Part shown: positions 54,089 through 62,510 of the stretch, one piece after another
Numbering within the stretch: the stretch's first letter is position 1
Layout: each line of letters starts with the position of its first letter
Assembly: GCA_010909165.1 (NCBI GenBank)
Contig: VJWM01000218.1
Span: 186,001 to 250,000, forward strand
Reading direction: 5' to 3'
DNA length: 64,000 bases
Origin: Anthoceros angustus
Taxonomy: Eukaryota > Streptophyta > Anthocerotopsida > Anthocerotales > Anthocerotaceae
Made by a program: the position numbers and the translations under genes
Notes under the pieces: model-generated
Told to the model about the DNA's origin: nothing
The model's input: the letters and a program-made list of their open reading frames with translations, nothing else
Databases searched by the model: none

Positions 54089-54102
54089 ACAATCGATTGT
54101 AT
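54089..54102. other. 14-bp perfect palindrome conserved in most units
   Basis: The sequence tacaatcgattgta is its own reverse complement. It sits in the most conserved AT-rich block and recurs in most units, for example at 59630-59643. Possible roles include a protein-binding site or a recombination or nicking site, but conservation of the surrounding block alone could explain it. Confidence 0.6.
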
Positions 54103-54190
54103 TATACATGTGAAGTCAACTTTCACGGTCCACCCTAGGCAAGGTCTAAAACCCCAACATTTTGTACGCTTATGTTGCGTTATAAATCGC

Positions 54191-54409
54191 CTAGGTCTGC
54201 GGTACCATGTGGAAGATGGGAAACGAGTTTGTCATCTTCAAGTTCAAAGGACGCCTACAAAGAGGACAGTTGGCTCCTCCATGTTCCACCCATTCATCAA
54301 TACATGTCTTGTGAAATGTGTGGGAGCACCTTGATAATTGTCGCTTCCTCATCACCTTGAAATCGTTAAGGCATATGCCGCAATCGCTCTCGTTCTTGAC
54401 AGTGATGAT
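54191..54409 (-). pseudogene. Intact RING-H2 zinc-finger domain
   Basis: Between stops at 54410-54412 and 54191-54193 is an open minus frame of 72 codons. Codons 54382 to 54257 encode a complete 42-residue finger: Cys1-G-I-Cys2, 14 residues (LNDFKVMRKRQLSR), Cys3-S-His4-T-F-His5-K-T-Cys6, 11 residues (IDEWVEHGGAN), then Cys7-P-L-Cys8. That is C3H2C3 RING-H2 spacing with x11 before the last pair (x10 is commoner in ATL proteins). The tryptophan in IDEW and the proline in CPLC are at positions RING E3s use to contact E2. The frame has no ATG before the finger; upstream coding (FESSLSRTESDC in other copies) is cut off by one missing base (ctctcgttc versus ctctccgttc). It is therefore a domain remnant, or a gene broken by one possibly erroneous base. 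Confidence 0.78.
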
Positions 54410-55592
54410 TCAAACTCATCGGGATACCCCCAAGCTTTGGTGGCGCGATGACATAGCAATCAACACTCTAGTTTCTTGTCGAGTGACATTGAGAAAGTCG
54501 GAAGTGGAAGAGGGGTCACCGTTGCGCAGATGGAGATCCAAAGAGCGCACGTGACAACGTTGAGAACGTCACATTGATGCCACGAACTAATGACTTTGCC
54601 AAAGCCACCGTACTCAAACGCAAATCAACAATGAGTACGCGCATTGATCCTAGATTGTGGAGGTGCTGTAGATGTGAAACCACCGACACCTAGTGAGCTT
54701 CCTTTCCTCGTGATACCTTTGTATGGGCAGTGCTACATTTTATAGAGCCATTGTAGGAGATGCCAAATCCAAAGGCCAAGGAATGTTGCAATCAAACACC
54801 GAGTGGTTCGCACCAAAGTAAGACAAATGGTATCGAGAGCCAAGGAACGATTCCAATATTTCCAAATGAGGGATCGACACCGGCAACACATTGAGGATGG
54901 CACCGGATTGGCGGTCCGCACCGTTCCTACGATGATGAGTATGCGATCGCCACGTGGTGGCCAAGTGAATTGCGAATTGCGTGAGGTTGTTGACTTGCCC
55001 GATACACGAGGTGCCGGGCGATAGCGGACGGTCAACCCGGTAATGTTTGGTTAAGTCGAATTTGGTGCTCGCCGGAAGATGAGGCATCGCTCACAAGCCA
55101 CGTCGGTAGGCGTGCACTCATGACTCCCGGGTGCCGATGGTGCGTCGGGACTCCCGACCCCTCGCGAATGCGTCAACTTACCGGCGCACTCGGGAATACG
55201 CGTGCCGGTTGGCCGACGCTCTCGGGGCGCCGGGACTCCCGGGGTCGGACGGAACGACGGGACGCTTGGCCAGAGTGCGGCGGCGCCGCAAGGTTGCATC
55301 ATTTGGCACTCGGTTCGTCGAACTGACCCAACGACCAGATCGCTCGCGGACGCCAATTCACGTGAACCGGATTTAAAGGATGCCGTGGTTGCTCGACTAT
55401 CGGCGATTCTTCGAAGAAAGAAATGGAATTTTTTGAGTGTCCACTTCAATACATGTCTTGTGAAATGCGCAACTTGATACAAAGTTTATTACAATCGATT
55501 GTATTATACATGTGAAGTCAACTTTCACGGTCCACCCTAGGCAAGGTCTAAAACCCCAACATTTTATGCGCTTATGTTGCGTTATAAATCGC

Positions 55593-55835
55593 CTAGGTCT
55601 CTGGTACCATGTGGAAGATGGGAAACGAGTTTGTCATCTTCAAGTTCAAAGGACGTCTACAAAGAGGACAATTGGCTCCTCCATGTTCCACCCATTCATC
55701 AATACATGTCTTGTGAAATGTGGGAGCACCTTGATAATTGTGCTTCCTCATCACCTTGAAATCGTTAAGGCATATGCTGCAATCGCTCTCCGTTCTTGAC
55801 AGTGATGATTCGAAACTCATCGGGATACCCCCCAA
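55593..55835 (-). pseudogene. RING-H2 frame, ends intact and middle shifted
   Basis: An 80-codon frame includes FESSLSRTESDCSICLNDF, a shifted stretch (RKHNYQGAP), then TFHKTCIDEW and CPLCRRPLNLKMTNSFPIFHMVP. Cys3 and His4 are lost between two compensating indels; the other six ligands are in register. Confidence 0.7.
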
Positions 55836-58021
55836 TTATTTGGTGGCGCGATGACATAGCAATCAACACTCTAGTTTCTTGTCGAGTGACATTGAGAAAG
55901 TCGGAAGTGGAAGAGGGGTCCTTTGGTTGCGCAGATGGAGATCCAAAGAGCGCACGTGACAACGTTGAGAACGTCACATTGATGCCACGAACTAATGACT
56001 TTGCCAAAGCCACCGTACTCAAACGCAAATCAACAATGAGTACGCGCATTGATCCTAGATTGTGGAGGTGCTGCATGTAGATGTGAAACCACCGACACCT
56101 AGTGAGCTTCCTTTCCTCGTGATACCTTTGTATGGGCAGTGTGCTACATTTTATAGAGCCATTGTAGGAGATGCCAAATCCAAAGGCCAAGGAATGTTGC
56201 AATCAAACACCGAGTGGTTCGCACCAAAGTAAGACAAATGGTATCGAGAGCCAAGGAACGATTCCAATATTTCCAAATGAGGGATCGACACCGCGCAACA
56301 CATTGAGGATGGCACCGGATTGGCGGTCCGCACCGGCCCGATGATGAGTATGCACCGCCACGTGGTGGCCAAGTGAATTGCGAATTGCGTGAGGTTGTTG
56401 ACTTGCCCGATACGAGGTGCCGGGCGATAGCGGACGGCCAACCCGGTAATGTTTGGTTAAGTCGAATTTGGTGCTCCCGCCGGAAGATGAGGCATCGTTC
56501 ACAAGCCACGCCGGTAGGCACGGCCGCCGTGCACTCATGACTCCGGTGCCGATGGTGCGTCGGGACTCACCCCACGCGCTGCCCAATCGCGACTGAACAC
56601 GTTGCTGGCCGACGCCTTGGCGCCGGACTCGGCTCCGGACGAACGACGGACGCTTGGCGTGCGCGCCGCAAGGTTGCATCATTTGGCACTCGGTTCGAAT
56701 CGACCCAACGACCGGATCGCTCGCGACGCCAATTCACGTGAACCGGATTTAAAGGATGCCGTGGTTGCTCGACTATCGGCGATTCTTCAAGAAAGAAATG
56801 GAATTTTTGAGTGTCCACTTCAATACATGTCTTGTGAAATGCAACTTGATACAAAGTTTATTACAATCGATTGTATTATACATGTGAAGTCAACTTTCAC
56901 GGTCCACCCTAGGCAAGGTCTAAAACCCCAACATTTTGTACGCTTATGTTGCGTTATAAATCGCTTAGGTAGGCCGGGCTGGTACCATGTGGAAGATGGG
57001 AAACGAGTTTGTCATCTTCAAGTTCAAAGGACGCCTACAAAGAGGACATTGGCTCCTCCATGTTCCACCCATTCATCAATACATGTCTTGTGAAATGTGG
57101 GAGCACCTTGATAATTGTCGCTTCCTCATCACCTTGAAATCGTTAAGGCATATGCTGCAATCGCTCTCCGTTCTTGACAGTGATGATTCGAAACTCATCG
57201 GGATACTCAATACCGTTTGGCGCGATGACATAGCAATCAACACTCTAGTTTCTTGTCGAGTGACATTGAGAAAGTCGGAAGTGGAAGAGGGGTCACCGGT
57301 TGCGCAGATGGAGATCCAAAGAGCGACGCGTGACAACGTTGAGAACGCCACATTGATGCCACGAACTAATGACTTTGCCAAAGCCACCGTACTCAAACGC
57401 AAATCAACAATGAGTACGCGCATTGATCCTAGATTGTGGAGGTGCGCAGATGTGAAACCACCGACACCTAGTGAGCTTCCTTTCCCACCGTGATACCTTT
57501 GTATGGGCAGTGCTACATTTTATAGAGCCATTGTAGGAGATGCCAAATCCAAAGGCCAAGGAATGTTGCAATCAAACACCGAGTGGTTCGCACTAAAGTA
57601 AGACAAATGGTATCGAGAGCCAAGGAACGATTCCAATATTTCCAAATGAGGGGATCGACACCGGCAACACATTGAGGATGGCACCGGATTGGCGGTCCGC
57701 ACCCCGTTCCGCGATGAGTATGCGCCCGCCACGTGGCCAAGTGAATTGCGAATTGCGTGAGGTTGTTGACTTGCCCGATACACGAGGTGCCGGGCGATAG
57801 CGGACGGCCAACCCGGTAATGTTTGGTTAAGTCGAATTTGGTGCTCGCCCGGAAGATGAGGCATCGCTCACAAGCCACGCCGGTAGGCACGCCGTGCACT
57901 CATGACTCCGGTGCCGATGGTGCGTCGGGACTCCCGACCGCGAATCGTCAACTTACCGGCGCACGGGAATACGCGTGCGGTTGGCCGACGCCTCGGCGCC
58001 GGACTCGGTCAACGACGGACG

Positions 58022-58768
58022 CTACGGGCGCGCGCAAGGTTGCATCATTTGGCACTCGGTCGGCCGACCCGACCCAACGACCAGATCGCCGCGACGCCAA
58101 TTCACGTGAACCGGATTTAAAGGATGCCGTGGTTGCTCGACTATCGGCGATTCTTCAAGAAAGAAATGGAATTTTTGAGTGTCCACTTCAATACATGTCT
58201 TGTGAAATGCGCAACTTGATACAAAGTTTATTACAATCGATTGTATTATACATGTGAAGTCAACTTTCACGGTCCACCCTAGGCAAGGTCTAAAACCCCA
58301 ACATTTTGTACGCTTATGTTGCGTTATAAATCGCCTAGGTCTCAGGCCGGCTGGTACCATGTGGAAGATGGGAAACGAGTTTGTCATCTTCAAGTTCAAA
58401 GGACGCCTACAAAGAGGATTGGCTCCTCCATGTTCCACCCATTCATCAATACATGTCTTGTGAAATGTGTGGAGCACCTTGATAATTGTGCCGCTCTCAT
58501 CCTTGAAATCGTTAAGGCATATCGCAATCGCTCTCGTTCTTGACAGTGATGATTCGAAACTCATCGGGATACCCCCAATACCGCTTGGTGATGACATAGC
58601 AATCAACACTCTAGTTTCTTGTCGAGTGACATTGAGAAAGTCGGAAGTGGAAGAGGGGTCACCGGTTGCGCAGATGGAGATCCAAAGAGCGACGTGACAA
58701 CGCGTTGAGAACGTCACATTGATGCCACGAACTAATGACTTTGCCAAAGCCACCGTACTCAAACGCAA
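58022..58768 (-). pseudogene. Longest single frame containing the RING-H2 segment, 248 codons
   Basis: One uninterrupted frame runs from LSTVALAKSLVRGIN through DPSSTSDFLNVTRQETRVLI, a degraded finger (ICLNDFK, then a shifted middle, then HTFHKTCIDEW and NPLCRRPLN), the AT-rich block (KVDFTCIIQSIVINFVSSC), the finger echo AFHKTCIEVDTQKFHFF, and into the CpG-rich part (ECQMMQPC). Cys1, Cys3, His4 and Cys7 are missing, so it cannot form the finger. It crosses the chosen unit border. The frame's length suggests low stop density on this strand rather than proven coding. Confidence 0.5.
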
Positions 58769-59106
58769 ATCAACAATGAGTACGCATTGATCCTAGATTG
58801 TGGAGGTGCATTGTAGATGTGAAACCACCGACACCTAGTGAGCTTCCTTTCCTCTTGTGATACCTTTGTATGGGCAGTGCTACATTTTATAGAGCCATTG
58901 TAGGAGATGCCAAATCCAAAGGCCAAGGAATGTTGCAATCAAACACCGAGTGGTTCGCACCAAAGTAAGACAAATGGTATCGAGAGCCAAGGAACGATTC
59001 CAATATTTCCAAATGAGGGGATCGACACCGCGGCAACACATTGAGGATGGCACCGGATTGGCGGTCCGCACCCGGTTCCGCTGCTGATGATGAGTATGCA
59101 GTCTGC

Positions 59107-59112
59107 CACGTG
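59107..59112. promoter_or_regulatory. G-box type CACGTG palindrome, one of several per unit
   Basis: CACGTG occurs here in gccacgtggtggcc. A second lies in the 10-bp palindrome ttcacgtgaa in the unit's CpG-rich end (for example 60891-60900), and many units have a third in gcgcacgtgacaacg. CACGTG is the core site of plant bZIP and bHLH factors. No linked promoter is evident, so function is inference. Confidence 0.35.
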
Positions 59113-59539
59113 GTGGCCAAGTGAATTGCGGAATTGCGTGAGGTTGTTGACTTGCCCGATACACGAGGTGCTGGGCGATAGCGGGACGGTCAACCCGGGG
59201 TAATGTTTGGTTAAGTCGAATTTGGTGCTCCTGCCCGGAAGATGAGGCATCGTTCACAAGCCACGTCGGTAGGCACGGCTGCCGGTGCACTCATGACTCC
59301 CGGGTGCCGATGGTGCGTCGGGACTCCGACCCCTCGCGAACTTACCGGCGCACTCGGGAATACGCTGCCGGTTGGCCGACGCCTCGGGCGCCGGACTCCG
59401 GCCTGACCAACGACGGACGCTTGGCGCGGCGCCGCAAGGTTGCATCATTTGGCACTCGGTTCGTCGAATCGACCCAACGACGGATCGCTCGCGGGCCAAT
59501 TCACGTGAACCGGATTTAAAGGATGCCGTGGTTGCTCGA

Positions 59540-59878
59540 CTATCGGCGATTCTTCAAGAAAGAAATGGAATTTTTGAGTGTCCACTTCAATACATGTCTT
59601 GTGAAATCGCAACTTGATACAAAGTTTATTACAATCGATTGTATTATACATGTGAAGTCAACTTTCACGGTCCACCCTAGGCAAGGTCTAAAACCCCAAC
59701 ATTTTGTACGCTTATGTTGCGTTATAAATCGCCTAGGTCTCAGGCCGGCCGGTACCATGTGGAAGATGGGAAACGAGTTTGTCATCTTCAAGTTCAAAGG
59801 ACGCCTACAAAGAGGACAGTTGGCTCCTCCATGTTCCACCCATTCATCAATACATGTCTTGTGAAATGTGTGGAGCAC
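59540..59878 (-). pseudogene. RING-H2 remnant, C-terminal half plus extension
   Basis: A 112-codon frame opens at LHTFHKTCIDEW, has NCPLCRRPLNLKMTNSFPIFHMVP, and continues to the end of the AT-rich block. The N-terminal half is in an overlapping frame (59794-60012: ESDCDICLNDF, then RKRQLSRCS). One missing base in aaatgtgtggagcacc (versus gtgtgggagc) separates the two, so a one-base change would unite all eight ligands. Confidence 0.7.
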
Positions 59879-60660
59879 CTTGATAATTGTCGCTTCCTCA
59901 TCACCTTGAAATCGTTAAGGCATATGTCGCAATCGCTCTCCGTTTCTTGACAGTGATGATTGAAACTCATCGGGATACCCCCAACATTGCTTGGGCGCTG
60001 ATGACATAGCAATCAACACTCTAGTTTCTTGTCGAGTGACATTGAGAAAGTCGGAAGTGGAAGAGGGGTCACCGTTGCGAGATGGAGATCCAAAGAGCGA
60101 CGTGACAACGTTGAGAACGCCACATTGATGCCACGAACTAATGACTTTGCTAAAGCCACCGTACTCAAACGCAAATCAACAATGAGTACGCATTGATCCT
60201 AGATTGTGGAGGTGCTGCTTGTAGATGTGAAACCACCGACACCTAGTGAGCTTCCTTTCCTCTTGTGATACCTTTGTATGGGCAGTGCTACATTTTATAG
60301 AGCCATTGTAGGAGATGCCAAATCCAAAGGCCAAGGAATGTTGCAATCAAACACCGAGTGGTTCGCACCAAAGTAAGACAAATGGTATCGAGAGCCAAGG
60401 AACGATTCCAATATTTCCAAATGAGGGATCGACACCGCGGCAACACATTGAGGATGGCACCGGATTGGCGGTCCGCACCGGTTCAGCTGCGATGATGAGT
60501 ATGCACCGCCACGGTGGCCAAGTGAATTGCGGAATTGCGTGAGGTTGTTGACTTGCCCGATACACGAGGTCTTTGGGCGATAGCGGACGGCCAACCCGGG
60601 TAATGTTTGGTTAAGTCGAATTTGGTGCTCCCGCCGGAAGATGAGGCATCGCTCACAAGC

Positions 60661-60900
60661 CACGTCGGTAGGCACGGCCGCCGGCACTCATGACTCCGGG
60701 TGCCGATGGTGCGTCGGGACTCCGACCCCTCGCGAACTTACCGCGCACTCGGGAATACGCGTGCGGTTGGCCGACGCTCTGGCGCCGGACTCCGGCCCGG
60801 ACGGAACGACGGACGCTTGCGCGGCGCCGCAAGGTTGCATCATTTGGCACTCGGTTCGTCGAACCGACCCAACGACGATCGCGACGCCAATTCACGTGAA
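60661..60900. other. CpG-rich core of the repeat unit
   Basis: This part is densely CpG: about 32 CG dinucleotides in 60661-60840 by hand count. The same block recurs in every unit just before the conserved AT-rich block. Methylated plant satellites usually lose CpG by deamination, so the density is notable. Most length differences between units also fall here. Confidence 0.7.
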
Positions 60901-60956
60901 CCGGATTTAAAGGATGCCGTGGTTGCTCGACTATCGGCGATTCTTCAAGAAAGAAA

Positions 60957-61205
60957 TGGAATTTTTGAGTGTCCACTTCAATACATGTCTTGTGAAATCG
61001 CAACTTGATACAAAGTTTATTACAATCGATTGTATTATACATGTGAAGTCAACTTTCACGGTCCACCCTAGGCAAGGTCTAAAACCCCAACATTTTGTAC
61101 GCTTATGTTGCGTTATAAATCGCCTAGGTCTGTGCTGGCTGATACCATATGGAAGATGGGAAACGAGTTTGTCATCTTCAAGTTCAAAGGATGTCTACAA
61201 AGAAG
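60957..61205. repeat. Truncated last unit and right end of the array
   Basis: The unit matches its neighbours through the AT-rich block and into gtcatcttcaagttcaaagg. It then stops matching at about 61,205, just past the codon equivalent to Cys8 of the RING-H2 (61197-61199). The last bases already differ (gataccatatgg for ggtaccatgtgg, gatgtctacaaagaag for gacgcctacaaagagg). The array-flank junction therefore lies inside the finger sequence. Confidence 0.88.
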
Positions 61206-61460
61206 AATGTTCAGGTTACCGGGTTACATGAATCACGTTCAAAGATCACTACTAGGATGTTGTGCTTTACTCGAACTCTCCTTAACTCGCTTATGCATTC
61301 CTATTGTTCTCGGCTCCTAGTACACTACATACATTCTTGACCATACGGCGTGTCTCCACTTATGGTCGGGTCACGGGTCACTGCTGAGATGGAGATGATT
61401 TTTTTTTTTGAAGTTTGGCACTGGGATTTTGATTTGATAGTTTTCAAGTATGTTATCGTG
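61206..61460. other. Non-repeat flank, no gene seen
   Basis: This is the first sequence outside the array. It has no resemblance to the unit and no convincing reading frame. It includes a run of 11 T at 61399-61409, which could be a slippage tract or the tail of an inserted element on the minus strand. I see no target-site duplication next to it. Confidence 0.5.
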
Positions 61461-61557
61461 TGTTTGATGCAACTACATACATACATGGTGCCATCGTATG
61501 TTTGATGCCAACTACATACATACTTGGTGCCATCGAATGTTTGATGCCAACTACATT
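61461..61557. repeat. Minisatellite, period 38-39 bp, about 2.5 copies
   Basis: Copies begin tgtttgatgc at 61461, 61499 and 61538. The first two share the aactacatacatac and ggtgccatcg segments; the third breaks off after aactacatt. Nothing suggests coding. Confidence 0.88.
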
Positions 61558-61633
61558 AGAAACAATAGGATGGGAGTGTGTTCACGTCTTTGAGACAAGT
61601 GTAGCTAAGAAAATCGTCCTCGTTTTCATTGGT

Positions 61634-61702
61634 GGAGAGTGGTGTTCCTTCTTGTGGAGAGTGGTGGTGCTCCAACCTGTGGAGAGTTGTGTTCCTTCCT
61701 GT
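61634..61702. repeat. Minisatellite, period 22-25 bp, three copies
   Basis: Three adjacent copies start ggagagt at 61634, 61656 and 61681. The outer two are almost the same (ggtgttccttcttgt versus tgtgttccttcctgt), and the middle one is three bases longer. Confidence 0.85.
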
Positions 61703-62254
61703 GTAGGACCTATCTTGGGAGTGGTTTGCTGAGGCGGTGCTCTCTTCGCTCGCGTATCTATATATTCAATCTTGATGTATGTGAGCTCCACTATATTCAA
61801 ATATCATATATCCATCACAAAGCGTCTATGCTATGTCATCGAGGGCAATGATCTTGGCTAGGGCTCCTCTATCCTCAAGATGTTAAGCCTTATATATCAA
61901 GGGAGCATATGAACTTATTATTTAAAGACCGGAGGATCTTTGTGTTGGCGAGAACTAGGGGTTGAAACCCTCGGTGGAATATGTGCCGTCGTTGGCGGAT
62001 AAATTGAAGATCCGAAGGCATAGAACCTTTTGAGGATAAAGTGAAGATTGACAAGGCATGGTACATCTTGGGTGACATGCGTTCTTAAGCTATATGGAAT
62101 GAGCCAATGGTTGGGAAGATATTTTCACATTCGAATCGAGGTGAAGATAAGGGATGTTATCCAATTACAAGCTCATTATATTGGCGCTTTGAGTGCAGTG
62201 CTACTGTGATTACATGTGCGAGGAGTTAATCTTATATATATTGGCTACTTGGAG
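61703..62254. other. Intergenic sequence, nothing recognised
   Basis: A mid-GC stretch without repeats related to the array and without a credible gene. Reading frames are short and match no family I know. Confidence 0.4.
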
Positions 62255-62510
62255 GCTAGGCCCTAGATGTTACTGAGTGTTATGCCCTAGGTGTTGCGTT
62301 TGAATGCTAGGCCCTAGATGTTGGTGAGTGTTATGCCCTAGGTGTTGCGGTGATCTGGGCCCTAGATGTTGCGATTCGATGTTATGCCCTAGATGTTGCG
62401 GTTGAGTGTTATGCCCTAGGTGTTGCGGTGAATGCTAGGCCCTAGATGTTGCGGTTGAGTGTTATGCCCTAGGTGTTGCGGTTGCTAGGCCCTAGATGTT
62501 TGCGATTGAT
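62255..62510. repeat. Minisatellite with alternating ccctag monomers
   Basis: Ten copies of gccctag occur at about 26-bp spacing. Two monomer types mostly alternate: one reads ctaggccctagatgttg, the other ttatgccctaggtgttgcg, giving a dimer of about 52 bp. The motif resembles but is not the plant telomere repeat (CCCTAAA), and the 26-bp spacing argues against telomeric origin. Confidence 0.85.

Larger units (their letters stand above)
1..61205. repeat. Macrosatellite-like tandem array, unit about 1.38 kb
   Basis: The segment is made of head-to-tail copies of one unit. Using the conserved string atggaattt as register, units start at 1322, 2700, 4151, 5714, 7181, 8567, 9790, 11179, 12519, 13821, 15166, 16544, 17928, 19310, 20688, 22057, 23410, 24799, 26189, 27589, 28970, 30310, 31693, 33058, 34403, 35766, 37089, 38453, 39791, 41137, 42497, 43847, 45726, 47095, 48469, 49855, 51246, 52641, 54021, 55423, 56808, 58167, 59575 and 60957. 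Most are 1340-1410 bp; exceptions are 1451, 1563 and 1467 bp (2700-7180), 1223 bp (8567) and 1879 bp (43847). All units have the same orientation. In order, each holds an AT-rich block, the antisense RING-H2 sequence, a mixed middle part, and a CpG-rich part. The array continues beyond the left edge and ends at about 61,205. Confidence 0.97.

Noticed and set aside
56987-57493. Plus-strand frame of 168 codons starting at ATGTGGAAGATGG, with a TATAAAT upstream
   Set aside because: The start and TATA-like motif recur in many units, but the frame is the opposite strand of the RING-H2 sequence, varies between units, and has no domain. The TATA-like motif is too close to the ATG to make a convincing promoter.
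1-61205. Ribosomal DNA or 5S repeat array
   Set aside because: The unit contains no recognisable rRNA sequence or RNA polymerase III internal promoter, and it encodes a zinc-finger sequence instead.
1-61205. CRISPR array
   Set aside because: Repeats are 1.38 kb and contiguous, without short direct repeats separated by unique spacers.
1-61205. Centromeric satellite with CENP-B box
   Set aside because: No CENP-B box-like sequence is seen and the 1.38-kb unit is not nucleosome-sized. A centromeric location cannot be excluded but is unsupported.
61460-61732. 90-codon plus-strand frame with two minisatellites inside
   Set aside because: Most of it translates minisatellite copies, and it matches no known family.
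62255-62510. Interstitial telomere repeats
   Set aside because: The ccctag motif occurs once per about 26 bp and never as consecutive CCCTAAA or TTTAGGG units.
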